Origin: Actinomycetota bacterium
GTDB lineage: Bacteria; Actinomycetota; UBA4738
Direction of reading: 5' to 3'
Assembly (NCBI GenBank): GCA_005888465.1
Contig: VAYJ01000166.1
Coordinates: forward strand, 1-12,439
DNA: 12,439 nt
The notes under the pieces were generated by a model. The model saw only the letters and a program-made list of their open reading frames with translations. It was not told the DNA's origin and ran no database searches. The position numbers were made by a program, and so were the translations under genes. Position 1 is the first letter of the stretch; each line of letters starts with the position of its first letter. Positions 1 to 8,546 of the stretch are shown piece by piece.

Positions 1-2
1 TG

Positions 3-824
3 GAAGCCTTCGAGCTGCTCGCCGCCGAGGCGGGGCTCGCCCTCGAGAACGCGCGCAAGTTCGAGGAGGAGCACCGAGCGGTCGAGCGTCTCGAGGAGAT
101 CGACCGGATGAAGAGCGACTTCCTTGCGACCGTCTCGCACGAGCTGCGCACACCCATCACCGTGATCGAGGGCGCCGGCCTGACCCTGGCGCGGACCTGG
201 GACTCGGTGGACGACCGGACGAGGCGAGACTTGCTGGCGGGGCTCACCTCGAACGCGAAGGCGCTCGACGAGCTCATCTCGAACCTGCTGGACTTCTCGC
301 GACTGGAGGCGGGCCGGTTGGACGTCCGGTTCGGCCGGCTTGAGCTCACCCAGCTCCTCGAGTCGATCGCCGCTCGGCTCCAGTCGCTCTTCACCCGCCA
401 TACGCTCGAGCTGGAAGTGGAGCCCCACCTCGTGGTCGAGGCCGACGGCATCCTCATCGAACGGGTCGTGGAGAACCTGCTCACGAACGCGGCCAAGCAT
501 ACGCCCGAGGGAACGCCGATCACCCTCAGCGCCCGCCGTGAAGGCGATGAGGCCGTTGTGGTGGTCCGGGACGAGGGTCCCGGCATCCCCGCGGAGGACC
601 TCGCCCACCTTGGCGAGCGCTTCTTCCGAGGCGGCGACCTCAACTCGCGACCCACGAAGGGGCTGGGCCTGGGCCTGGCGCTCGTTCGCGAGGCCCTCCG
701 CCTGCACGGAAGCTCGCTGCAGATCGAGACCGAGGTGGGCGGCGGCTCCTCGTTCTCCTTCCGGCTGAACGACCGGGCCACACATACCGAGGGCGAGGAA
801 CCAGCCGAGCGTCGAGCCTCGTGA
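3..824 (+). CDS. Sensor histidine kinase, C-terminal part (5' end outside window)
   Basis: This is the 3' part of a two-component sensor kinase. The reading frame is open to the left edge. Residues before the first internal ATG (108) read like the last helix of a GAF-type sensor domain (LLAAEAGLALENARKF) followed by a short charged linker, so the ATG at 108 is not the true start. The HisKA dimerisation/phosphoacceptor motif is SHELRTP, with His at 138-140. The HATPase domain follows, with an N box (ENLLTNAAKHTPEG), a G1 box (DEGPGIP), an F box (ERFFRG) and a G2 box (GLGLGLALV), so the catalytic core is complete. The protein should autophosphorylate on His and pass phosphate to a response regulator, but none is encoded next to it here. 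No membrane segment is visible in the part present. The stop overlaps the GTG start of the peroxiredoxin-like gene by 4 bp, implying co-transcription. Confidence 0.93.
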   Translation, partial: EAFELLAAEAGLALENARKFEEEHRAVERLEEIDRMKSDFLATVSHELRTPITVIEGAGLTLARTWDSVDDRTRRDLLAGLTSNAKALDELISNLLDFSRLEAGRLDVRFGRLELTQLLESIAARLQSLFTRHTLELEVEPHLVVEADGILIERVVENLLTNAAKHTPEGTPITLSARREGDEAVVVVRDEGPGIPAEDLAHLGERFFRGGDLNSRPTKGLGLGLALVREALRLHGSSLQIETEVGGGSSFSFRLNDRATHTEGEEPAERRAS

Positions 825-1447
825 TCCCCAAACCCGCGGTCGGGGACCCCGCGCCCGAGGCGACCCTGCTCGACCGAACCGGGGCTTCCGTGGCGCTCTC
901 CTCCACCTGGCAGGGCCATCCCGCGGTCCTCGTGTTCCTGCGCTACTTCGGCTGCCCCTTCTGCCAGATGCAGGTGGTTGGATTGCGCGCCGACCGGGAG
1001 CGGTTCGAGGAGCGCACGGCCACGGTGGTCCTGATCGGCGACGAGAAGCAGGTCTCGTTCGAGTGCGTGCTCGACACGGAGGGCTGGGTCTATAGCGACT
1101 ACGGGCTGGGTCGCGGCTCGCTCGGACAGGTGTTCGGGCCGGCGTCGATCGCGCCCTTCCTCCGGGCGAACCTCCACGCCGAGACTCGGCAGCGGGGCCT
1201 CAAGGGAGGGAGCATGATGCAGATGCCCGGGACCTTCGTCGTGGATTCGCATGGCGTCGTCCGCTTCGCCCACCGGAATCGGACGATCAGCGACAGCCCC
1301 CGGAACGAGCACATCCTGGAGGTGCTCGGCGGCCTGGACCCGGTAGCTGCGGGCTCAGACGGCCGCAGGACATCGGTCGCGAACGGGACACCGGGCGCAG
1401 TGGGGCCCGGGGACGAGCCTCGGCGGGTCGCCCCTCGCGCGCCGTGA
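821..1447 (+). CDS. Peroxiredoxin-like (AhpC/TSA, Prx-like2/SelU type) redox protein
   Basis: This is a thioredoxin-fold protein of 208 residues. It begins with GTG in a GTGA overlap with the kinase stop. The N-terminus (VGDPAPEATLLDRTG) is typical of AhpC/TSA proteins. A Cys-x2-Cys site, YFGCPFCQMQ, has Cys45 and Cys48 at the end of the first core strand. Later MPGTFVVDSHGVVRFAHRNR matches the cis-Pro strand and hairpin of the family. The CxxC spacing and surroundings resemble the Prx-like2/SelU branch more than a typical 2-Cys peroxiredoxin, so a thiol-dependent reductase or peroxidase role in the cytoplasm is likely but the substrate is unknown. The conserved fold ends near residue 173 (EVLGGLD). 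The last 35 residues are low in complexity, rich in Gly/Arg/Pro, and lie antisense to the end of the nuclease gene. They probably arose by loss of an earlier stop. Confidence 0.85.
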   Translation: MIPKPAVGDPAPEATLLDRTGASVALSSTWQGHPAVLVFLRYFGCPFCQMQVVGLRADRERFEERTATVVLIGDEKQVSFECVLDTEGWVYSDYGLGRGSLGQVFGPASIAPFLRANLHAETRQRGLKGGSMMQMPGTFVVDSHGVVRFAHRNRTISDSPRNEHILEVLGGLDPVAAGSDGRRTSVANGTPGAVGPGDEPRRVAPRAP

Positions 1448-2197
1448 CGCCGAGCCGGCCGCGGCCACGACGCGGTCGGCGGCGTGCTCGAGCGTCGAGT
1501 CGCTGACGTCCTCCAGCATCCACTCGCCCGACGAGAGGAAGAACGTCGCCACGCGCACGGGAGGGACGCCCGTGCGAAGGGTGTACAGCAGCGCGTAGAG
1601 CCGCATGTCCTCGGGATGCTCGCTCCGGGCGCGGCCGCCCTTGAGGTCGATGAGGACGCGGGTGGCGCGCCCGGTCCGCGCGGGGTTGAGCACCAGGTCG
1701 ACCCTGCCTCGGACCGTCACGAGCCCGTTCGCGAATGGCGACTCCAGCCAGAGCTCGGAGACCGGAGCGAGGGCTCGCCGGAAGGCGTGGACCGGCGGGA
1801 AGCTCGCGCGGAACTGCTCGAGGCTGCGGAGCGCCTGCATCGCGAGCTCCGCCCGCTCGACCTGGTCCAGCCCGTCCCAGTAGAGAGCGAACCGCCGGTC
1901 ACGCCCCAGCCGCTCGCTCGCGAGCTCGACGACCCGATCCGGCTCCACCGCGTGGCCGGCGGCGACGTCGACCTCGATCGCGCGGTGTGCGAGCGTGCCC
2001 GTCGCCGACGCCGCGGAATGCTCGAAGGGCGGCTCCTTCGACAGCACGAGCGGCTGCGTGGAGCCGTCAAGGACGCCCTCGATCCCCTGTTCGATCGCCT
2101 CTCGCAAGCCGCGCTCCAGGTCAGGCGGGAACGCGCGGCCGTCACCCACGTCCAGGAGCTGGTCGATCGTTCGCCGCTGCACGGACGTGAGCTCCAT
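1355..2197 (-). CDS. PD-(D/E)XK family nuclease with C-terminal cysteine cluster
   Basis: The protein has 280 residues and looks like a stand-alone RecB/Cas4-type nuclease domain. Visible motifs in order are His71 in GTLAHRAIEVD, Asp167 in GRVDLVLN, Asp184-x-Lys186 in VLIDLKGG, and the Q/Y-type helix with Tyr201 (EDMRLYALLYTLRTG). Together these form the expected metal-dependent active site. The C-terminus carries Cys267-x2-Cys270-x5-Cys276 (HCARCPVRDRC), which resembles the C-terminal part of the Fe-S cluster seen in AddB and Cas4 nucleases. However, the N-terminal fourth cysteine of those proteins is absent. I chose the ATG at 2197 because the protein becomes nuclease-like only from MELTSVQRR; the longer frame runs back over the carboxylase gene and reads as nonsense. 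No Shine-Dalgarno sequence precedes the start. No helicase, AddA or CRISPR partner is nearby, so it is an orphan and its role is unknown. The gene overlaps the peroxiredoxin-like gene tail to tail by 93 bp. Confidence 0.85.
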   Translation of the reverse strand: MELTSVQRRTIDQLLDVGDGRAFPPDLERGLREAIEQGIEGVLDGSTQPLVLSKEPPFEHSAASATGTLAHRAIEVDVAAGHAVEPDRVVELASERLGRDRRFALYWDGLDQVERAELAMQALRSLEQFRASFPPVHAFRRALAPVSELWLESPFANGLVTVRGRVDLVLNPARTGRATRVLIDLKGGRARSEHPEDMRLYALLYTLRTGVPPVRVATFFLSSGEWMLEDVSDSTLEHAADRVVAAAGSASRRARGDPPRLVPGPHCARCPVRDRCPAAV

Positions 2198-2203
2198 CGC
2201 CGG

Positions 2204-2209
2204 ATGGTA
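2204..2209 (-). promoter_or_regulatory. Candidate -10 element (TACCAT) for a leaderless nuclease transcript
   Basis: On the minus strand TACCAT fits the TANNNT -10 pattern and is followed by exactly six bases (CCGGCG) and then the ATG at 2197. No purine-rich ribosome binding site lies before that ATG. This arrangement is typical of leaderless transcripts in high-GC bacteria, where transcription starts at the A of the start codon. No good -35 element is seen. Confidence 0.35.
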
Positions 2210-2256
2210 GCCAGGGGCAGTGACACGACGGTCGGGGATAGACTCCGGAGACTGGC

Positions 2257-2264
2257 AGGAAGGA
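2257..2264 (+). promoter_or_regulatory. Shine-Dalgarno AGGAAGGA deciding the carboxylase start
   Basis: A strong purine-rich site ends nine bases before the ATG at 2274. It favours this start over the in-frame GTG at 2220, whose extra 18 residues look unrelated to the family. A weak TAGACT -10-like hexamer lies at 2239-2244 within the 76-bp divergent spacer, without a clear -35 partner. Confidence 0.6.
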
Positions 2265-2273
2265 CGAGAACTC

Positions 2274-3866
2274 ATGGCCGACACCAGGGAGGACCGCGGG
2301 CGGACCGACCGGGCGCCCGGCACCGCCGACCGGATCGAAGAGCTTCGCGCCCTGAAGGCCGAGGCACACGCCGCGGGGGGCGCGGACGCGATCCAGCGCC
2401 AGCACGCCCGGGGCAAGCTCTCCGCGCGGGAACGCCTGGAGCTGCTGCTCGATCCGGGCTCGTTCGTCGAGACCGACCTGCTCGCCCGGCACCGCCTGGG
2501 CACGTTCGGCCTCGATCACGCCCGCCCCTATACCGACGGCGTCATCACCGGTTGGGGAACGATCGACGGCCGCAAGGTCGTGGTGTTCAGCCAGGATTTC
2601 GCCGTCTTCGGCGGCTCCCTCGGCGAGGTCATGGCCGAGAAGATCTGCAAGGTGATGGACCTAGCCGTCTCGGTCGGCGCGCCGATCATCGGCATCAACG
2701 ACTCCGGCGGCGCGCGCATCCAGGAGGGCGCGGCGTCCCTCGCCGGGTACGGCTACATCTTCGACCGCAACGTGCGCACCTCGGGCGTGGTTCCCCAGAT
2801 CTCCCTCATCATGGGGCCGTGCGCGGGCGGCGCCGTGTACTCCCCCGCCATCACCGACTTCGTGTTCATGGTGAAGGGCACGTCGCACATGTTCATCACG
2901 GGCCCCGACGTGATCAAGGCGGTCACCGGCGAGGACGTCACCTTCGAGGAGCTGGGCGGCGCGACCACCCACGCGAGCCGCTCGGGCATCGCGAGCTTCA
3001 TCGCCGACGACGAGCACGACTGCCTGCAGCAGGTCCGCTATCTGCTCTCGTTCCTCCCGTCGAACAACCTCGAGGACCCGCCGGCGTTCGCCTCGCGCGA
3101 CGACCCGATGCGGCGAGACGAAGCGCTGAACACGATCGTCCCCGACTCGGCACGCGAGCCCTACGACATGAAGGAGGTCATCGCCCGCATCGTCGACGAG
3201 GGCCAGTTCTACGAGGTCTTCCCGCTCTGGGCGGCGAACATCCTGATCGGGCTCGCGCGGATGGAGGGGCGGTCCGTGGGCATCGTGGCGAACCAGCCGA
3301 AGGTGCTCGCGGGGACCCTCGACTACGACTCGAGTGAGAAGGCCGCGCGCTTCATCCGCTTCTGCGACGCGTTCAACATCCCGCTCCTCTGTTTCGAGGA
3401 CGTCCCCGGCTTCCTCCCCGGCACCGCCCAGGAGTACGGCGGCATCATCCGCCGCGGGGCGAAGCTCCTGTACGCGTGGGCCGAGGCGACCGTCCCGAAG
3501 ATGACCGTCATCACGCGCAAGGCCTACGGGGGCGCCTACGTCGTCATGAACTCGAAGCATCTGCGGGCGGACGTCTCGTACGCCTGGCCCACCGCGGAGA
3601 TCGCCGTCATGGGCTCTGAGGGCGCGGTGAACGTCATCTTCCGCAAGGAGATCCAGGGCGCCGAAGACCCCGTCGCTAAGCGGGCGGAGCTCATCGCGCG
3701 CTACGAGGAGCAGTTCTCGAACCCGTTCGTCGCCGCCGAGCGCGGCTTCATCGACGATGTGATCGAGCCGGCCGAGACGCGCCCTCGTTTGATCCAGTCG
3801 CTCCGGATGCTCCGGACCAAGCGCGAGCAAGTGCCGCCTCGCAAGCACGGGAACATCCCGCTGTGA
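2274..3866 (+). CDS. Acyl-CoA carboxylase beta (carboxyltransferase) subunit, PccB/AccD5-like
   Basis: This 530-residue protein matches the usual length of the actinobacterial beta subunits. It transfers CO2 from carboxybiotin, carried on a separate alpha subunit not in this window, to an acyl-CoA. Products such as methylmalonyl-CoA or malonyl-CoA feed propionate metabolism or fatty-acid synthesis. The two crotonase-like halves are clear. The N-terminal half has ARGKLSARERLELLLDPGSF, GARIQEGAASLAGYG and GPCAGGAVYSP. The C-terminal half has NQPKVLAGTLDYDSSEKAAR, VPGFLPGTAQEYGGIIRRGA, KAYGGAYVVM and AWPTAEIAVMG. The family's conserved C-terminus, KHGNIPL, is intact. Residue 423 (codon 3540-3542), at the position known to set substrate preference in Streptomyces PccB (Asp) and AccB (Ile), is Val here, which leaves propionyl- versus acetyl-CoA preference open. 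It is the first gene of the plus-strand run and overlaps the epsilon-like gene by 4 bp. Confidence 0.95.
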   Translation: MADTREDRGRTDRAPGTADRIEELRALKAEAHAAGGADAIQRQHARGKLSARERLELLLDPGSFVETDLLARHRLGTFGLDHARPYTDGVITGWGTIDGRKVVVFSQDFAVFGGSLGEVMAEKICKVMDLAVSVGAPIIGINDSGGARIQEGAASLAGYGYIFDRNVRTSGVVPQISLIMGPCAGGAVYSPAITDFVFMVKGTSHMFITGPDVIKAVTGEDVTFEELGGATTHASRSGIASFIADDEHDCLQQVRYLLSFLPSNNLEDPPAFASRDDPMRRDEALNTIVPDSAREPYDMKEVIARIVDEGQFYEVFPLWAANILIGLARMEGRSVGIVANQPKVLAGTLDYDSSEKAARFIRFCDAFNIPLLCFEDVPGFLPGTAQEYGGIIRRGAKLLYAWAEATVPKMTVITRKAYGGAYVVMNSKHLRADVSYAWPTAEIAVMGSEGAVNVIFRKEIQGAEDPVAKRAELIARYEEQFSNPFVAAERGFIDDVIEPAETRPRLIQSLRMLRTKREQVPPRKHGNIPL

Positions 3867-4111
3867 GGTACGAGCTCCCGCCCGGTCTCAATCCGGACGA
3901 CGTCCGCGCCATCGAAGCGGCGCTCGACGAGTACTTCGGAACGGCGAGGGTTCCGCCGGATCCATGGGCGCTCGCCGGCCGCGCGATGGCGACACGCGTG
4001 GGTGCGCTGCAGATCCGCCACCAGTCCGTTCGTCCATGGGGCGAGATCGCATTCAACCCCTACACGCGGCTCGGGGTCGAGCCCCGCGCCGGCCGAAGCG
4101 ACACGACGTAG
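3863..4111 (+). CDS. Small protein, probable acyl-CoA carboxylase epsilon-like subunit
   Basis: This 82-residue protein starts at GTG inside the GTGA that ends the carboxylase beta gene, so the two are translationally coupled. Actinobacterial carboxylase beta genes are often followed directly by a short epsilon subunit that stabilises the alpha-beta complex. The position, the size, a helix with acidic and alanine residues (NPDDVRAIEAALDEYF) and a following Trp/Arg-rich stretch (PWALAGRAMATR, then RPWGEIAF) resemble that family. The match is weak because epsilon subunits diverge strongly, so the call rests mainly on context. If it is not epsilon, it is a small conserved partner of the carboxylase. 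No signal peptide or membrane segment is present. Confidence 0.5.
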   Translation: MRYELPPGLNPDDVRAIEAALDEYFGTARVPPDPWALAGRAMATRVGALQIRHQSVRPWGEIAFNPYTRLGVEPRAGRSDTT

Positions 4112-4124
4112 CGGAGTCGGTGCG

Positions 4125-5246
4125 ATGACGAGCGTCGCGTTCCTCATCGATCAGCTCTTCTCCGCCGCGCCGGGCGGGATGGGGACCTATGTTCGGGAGC
4201 TCGTGCCCGCGCTCACCCGGGCCGAGCCGTCGCTCGAGATCCGGCTCTTCCACTCGCGGTTCGACGAACCCATGGTCGAGGCGTGGACCGCGGCCTATCC
4301 CATGCACGAGCTCGACGGCACCATGCGGCGCCTCTACCCCAGCTGGGCGGTGGCGCGGCGGCCAGCGCTCCCCGAACCGATCGCGTCGGCCGACATCGTG
4401 CACTCGCCAGTCCATGCGGCCGTCCCTCCCGCGGGCAAGGATCAGCGCCTCGTCGTGACGGTGCACGACCTCGCCTTCCTGGTCCACCCCGACCTCTTCC
4501 CACGTCAGTGGCGGTGGATGTACCGCGCGAGCCTGACGCGCACCGTGCGGAGTGCCGACGCGATCATCACCGTCTCCCGTCACACTGCGGAGGACCTGGC
4601 CCGCCACACGCGCGTCGAACGGCGGAGGGTCCACGTCGTCCCCCTCGCCGCGTCGCTCCCGCCGTCGCAGGCGGAGGTACCGGAGGTCCTCGCGCGCTAC
4701 AAGGTTCGGCCGCCCTACCTGCTGTTCGTCGGCACGCTCGAGCCGCGAAAGAACCTCACGCGGCTCGTTCGCGCCTACAGGCGGATCGCGAGCCGCGGCG
4801 CCAGGGAGTCGCTCGTGCTCGCGGGCCCGATCGGGTGGCACCACCAGGCGCTGCTTCGAGAGATCTCGGCGGTCGACGCTCCGGGTGAGATCACCATGAC
4901 CGGCGCAGTCGGTCTGAGCGACCTGGATGCCCTGTATCGAGGCGCGAGCGCCTTCGCGTATCCGTCGCTCTACGAGGGCTTCGGGCTGCCGGTGGTCGAG
5001 GCGATGGCGCGCGGTCTGCCGTGCGTGATCTCGACGTCGTCGTCGCTTCCCGAGGTGGCCGGTGAGGCAGCGCTCCCTGTCGACCCGCGCTCCGTGGCGG
5101 GCCTCGCCGAGGCGCTCGAGCGCGTCGTGAGCGACCAGGACCTCGCGGATCGGCTCCGGGCTGCGGCCCTCCGCCGGGCCGCGCGGTATTCGTGGGAGGA
5201 GACCGCGCGACGAACGCTCGAGGTGTACAAGGGCGTCCTGTCGTGA
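4125..5246 (+). CDS. GT4-family glycosyltransferase
   Basis: This 373-residue retaining GT-B glycosyltransferase transfers a sugar from a nucleotide donor. The N-terminal acceptor domain opens with the usual glycine-rich loop (AAPGGMGTYVREL). The C-terminal donor domain begins with LFVGTLEPRKNLTRLV around residues 200-214. The GT4 E-x7-E signature is EGFGLPVVE, with Glu284 and Glu292, followed by ARGLPCVISTSSSLPEVAG. The closest general resemblance is to mannosyl- or glucosyltransferases of polysaccharide and glycolipid synthesis, but donor and acceptor cannot be read from the sequence. No membrane helix is seen, so it is probably cytoplasmic or peripheral to the membrane. The start is ATG 4125, eight bases after CGGAG; the gap from the previous gene is 13 bp. 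The stop overlaps the next start by 4 bp. Confidence 0.93.
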   Translation: MTSVAFLIDQLFSAAPGGMGTYVRELVPALTRAEPSLEIRLFHSRFDEPMVEAWTAAYPMHELDGTMRRLYPSWAVARRPALPEPIASADIVHSPVHAAVPPAGKDQRLVVTVHDLAFLVHPDLFPRQWRWMYRASLTRTVRSADAIITVSRHTAEDLARHTRVERRRVHVVPLAASLPPSQAEVPEVLARYKVRPPYLLFVGTLEPRKNLTRLVRAYRRIASRGARESLVLAGPIGWHHQALLREISAVDAPGEITMTGAVGLSDLDALYRGASAFAYPSLYEGFGLPVVEAMARGLPCVISTSSSLPEVAGEAALPVDPRSVAGLAEALERVVSDQDLADRLRAAALRRAARYSWEETARRTLEVYKGVLS

Positions 5247-5893
5247 GCGCGGATCGCGTGCTCGACGTCTCCCTCGAGATCGCCGCCGACCTCCTCGTGT
5301 GGCCGGGCGACCCCGCGATCGAGATCGTGCCGCGCGTGCAGATCGCCAAGGGCGACGCCGCGAACGTCTCGGAGCTTCGGATCGGGACCCATACGGGGAC
5401 GCACGTGGACCCCCCCGTGCACTTCATCGAAGGGGCGGCTGGCATCGATCAGGTGTCGTTGGACGCGCTCGCCGGACCGTGCGTCGTCGCGGATCTGCGA
5501 GACGTCGACGGACCGATCGACGCGGGGACCCTGGACGATCTGTCGCTCGAGCCCGGCGTCGAACGCCTGCTCCTTCGAACCGCGAACTCTGAGCTGTGGC
5601 GGCGCTCCCGCCCGATCCCCTTCCCCGACCGCTACGCGTGCCTCACCGCAGGAAGCGCCGCCTGGGTGCTGGATCGCGGGCTGCGGCTGATCGGGGTCGA
5701 CTTCCTCTCGGTCGAGCAGCGGGGAGCGGCCGGCCACCCCGTGCACCACGCGCTACTGAATCGTGGCGTGGTGATCGTCGAGGGGCTGGATCTGGGGTTG
5801 GTGGAGCCGGGCCGCTACCACCTCACCGTGCTGCCCCTGAAGATCCGCGACGGCGACGGCGGCCCGGCCAGAGCGATCCTGAGGGAGGGATGA
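5243..5893 (+). CDS. Cyclase-family metal-dependent hydrolase (KynB-like fold)
   Basis: This 216-residue protein belongs to the cyclase family, which includes bacterial kynurenine formamidase KynB, isatin hydrolase and polyketide cyclase-like enzymes. The signature HTGTHVDPPVHF spans residues 50-61 and contains His50, His54 and Asp56, the expected metal ligands, and His60, the expected active-site His. Further ligands are probably His168 or His169 in HPVHHALL and Glu180 in VIVEGLDL. The N-terminal pattern LDVSLEIAADLLVWPGDP is typical. The start is GTG in a GTGA overlap with the glycosyltransferase stop, with AAGGG nine bases upstream. The substrate is unknown: no tryptophan-catabolic gene (kynureninase or dioxygenase) is nearby, so I do not assign kynB. 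The cytoplasmic protein appears complete. Confidence 0.9.
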   Translation: MSADRVLDVSLEIAADLLVWPGDPAIEIVPRVQIAKGDAANVSELRIGTHTGTHVDPPVHFIEGAAGIDQVSLDALAGPCVVADLRDVDGPIDAGTLDDLSLEPGVERLLLRTANSELWRRSRPIPFPDRYACLTAGSAAWVLDRGLRLIGVDFLSVEQRGAAGHPVHHALLNRGVVIVEGLDLGLVEPGRYHLTVLPLKIRDGDGGPARAILREG

Positions 5894-5895
5894 GC

Positions 5896-6176
5896 ATGGA
5901 CGAACGAGTCGGCCGCGTTGCTGAGCTCCTGCACACCGCCGGGGAGACCCACCACGTCGTGTTCAAGATCGCGGAGGGCGACGACCCCGACTGGGCCTCG
6001 TGGTACTCGGACTGGCTGCTCAACCTCTCCGAGCTGCCGACCCTGCTCGGTGTGACCCCCGTGCGAAGCGAGCTCACCTACTGGCTCGTTCGGCTCGACA
6101 AGGAGTACACGGAGGCCAAGCCCGACGAGCCGTGGGAGCAGCACTACGCCCGCGCGCTCCTGGAGCACCTGGGCGC

Positions 6177-6180
<4 letters not shown>
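5896..6180 (+). CDS. Small conserved acidic protein of unknown function
   Basis: I do not recognise a named family. The protein has 94 residues and is acidic, with no signal peptide or membrane segment. It has an aromatic-rich core: DDPDWASWYSDWLLNL, then PVRSELTYWLVRLDKEYT, then PWEQHYARALLEHL. The density of Trp, Tyr and acidic residues, and its smooth helical heptad-like pattern, suggest a compact helical domain rather than spurious coding. The ATG at 5896 is preferred over ATG 5890 because GGAGG (5884-5888) is seven bases from 5896 but nearly touches 5890. The gene sits between the cyclase and isomerase genes; its stop overlaps the isomerase GTG start by 4 bp, so all three are coupled. 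Confidence 0.75.
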
Positions 6181-7743
<1,563 letters not shown>

Positions 7744-7771
<28 letters not shown>

Positions 7772-8259
7772 GGACCGACACCGCGTGGATCGATCCCGGC
7801 GGCGAGGGCCTCGACGGCCTGCTCCTCCAGCCACCCGAGATAGGCGTAGAGCGCGAAGGCGAACGCGCGGGGATCCTCCGGTGGGAAGGATCGTTCGTCG
7901 GTCTCCTCGGTGACGCCCAGACGCGTCCCGAACACGAGACGAAGGTCGTTGATCGAGCCGAGCCACGCGAGAAGCTGCTCCTCATCGAGGCGGTCGGCGT
8001 CGATCGTTCGCTCCATGACCTCGATCGAGGTGAGCTTTCCCGAGCGCAGGTCGTCATGGGTGACGCTCGCGAAGTCGGCCTGCGCGTGGGGGTCGGCGGG
8101 GTAGGCCGGCGGGAAGAGCCGCTCGAGCGCGGGGTCGTCGGTGGCAAGCAGGTCTCGCAGCTGACCGGGGAGCGATCGGAGCGCGTCGCGTTCCTCGCGG
8201 GGGATGTTCAACGCGAACGTGCCCTTCCGGGTGCGGCGGATACGGGGCTTGAGTGCCAT
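7744..8259 (-). CDS. DUF2017 family protein
   Basis: This 171-residue protein follows ClpS, the standard actinobacterial context for DUF2017. It starts ALKPRIRRTRKGTFALNIP. A Leu/Arg-rich helix follows (EERDALRSLPGQLRDLL), then LERLFPPAYPADPHAQADF, a common pattern of the family, and a C-terminal helical half containing EEQLLAWLGSINDLRLVFG and ALYAYLGWLEEQAVEAL. It is predicted to be cytoplasmic and largely helical. Its function is unknown; linkage to ClpS suggests a role around Clp proteolysis, which is inference only. The ATG at 8259 shares one base with the clpS stop (TGATG), so translation is coupled. GGAG lies close upstream. The 3' end runs 28 bp into the isomerase gene on the other strand, and no terminator hairpin is visible between them. 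Confidence 0.88.
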
Positions 8260-8546
8260 CAGCTCCGTTCCATAGTCGCCCACAAGCCGTGGGCGTGCAG
8301 ACGCGAGACGTCCCACTCGGCCTTCTCGCGGCTGCCGCTCGAGACCACGGCTTTCCCCTTGACGTGCACGTCCATCATGAGCTTCGCCGCCTTCTCGCGG
8401 CTGTAGCCGAACAGCTTCTGGAAGACGTACGTCACGTACGACATCAGGTTGATCGGATCGTTCCAGACGATCACGATCCACAGGCGCGCCGGTTCGACCG
8501 CCTCCTCGCCGGAGGGACGGTCGAGCTTGGTGGGGGTCGGCGTCAG
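8259..8546 (-). CDS. clpS: ATP-dependent Clp protease adaptor ClpS, probable CTG start
   Basis: ClpS binds N-end-rule substrates and delivers them to ClpA/ClpC with ClpP. The core is an excellent match to the actinobacterial type: IVIVWNDPINLMSYVTYVF, then LFGYSREKAAKLMMDVHVKG, then a C-terminal half ending HAHGLWATMERS. The WNDP-x-N-x-MSYV strand and helix form the substrate pocket. The frame contains no ATG, and no GTG before the core. The best start is CTG at 8546, which overlaps the upstream stop as CTGA, analogous to the ATGA and GTGA couplings elsewhere in the window. This gives 95 residues, the usual ClpS length. A second CTG at 8549 is possible. An alternative GTG lies inside the core strand and would remove needed residues. 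The gene is coupled on both sides. Confidence 0.9.
   Translation of the reverse strand: MTPTPTKLDRPSGEEAVEPARLWIVIVWNDPINLMSYVTYVFQKLFGYSREKAAKLMMDVHVKGKAVVSSGSREKAEWDVSRLHAHGLWATMERS

Noticed and set aside
1440..1480. GC-rich palindrome GGCCGCGGCC as a bidirectional terminator
   Set aside because: It lies inside the nuclease coding sequence, has no loop or U tract, and such palindromes are expected in this base composition.
2220..2225. GTGACA as the -35 box of the carboxylase promoter
   Set aside because: The spacing to the TAGACT hexamer at 2239 is only 13 bases, too short for a sigma-A promoter.
1484..3337. 617-codon open frame on the plus strand covering the nuclease and carboxylase genes
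   Set aside because: Arg/Gly/His-rich nonsense with no domain pattern; it is the GC-driven shadow of two well-supported genes.
5243..5893. Naming the cyclase-family gene kynB
   Set aside because: The motif fits the whole family and no tryptophan-catabolic neighbours are present.
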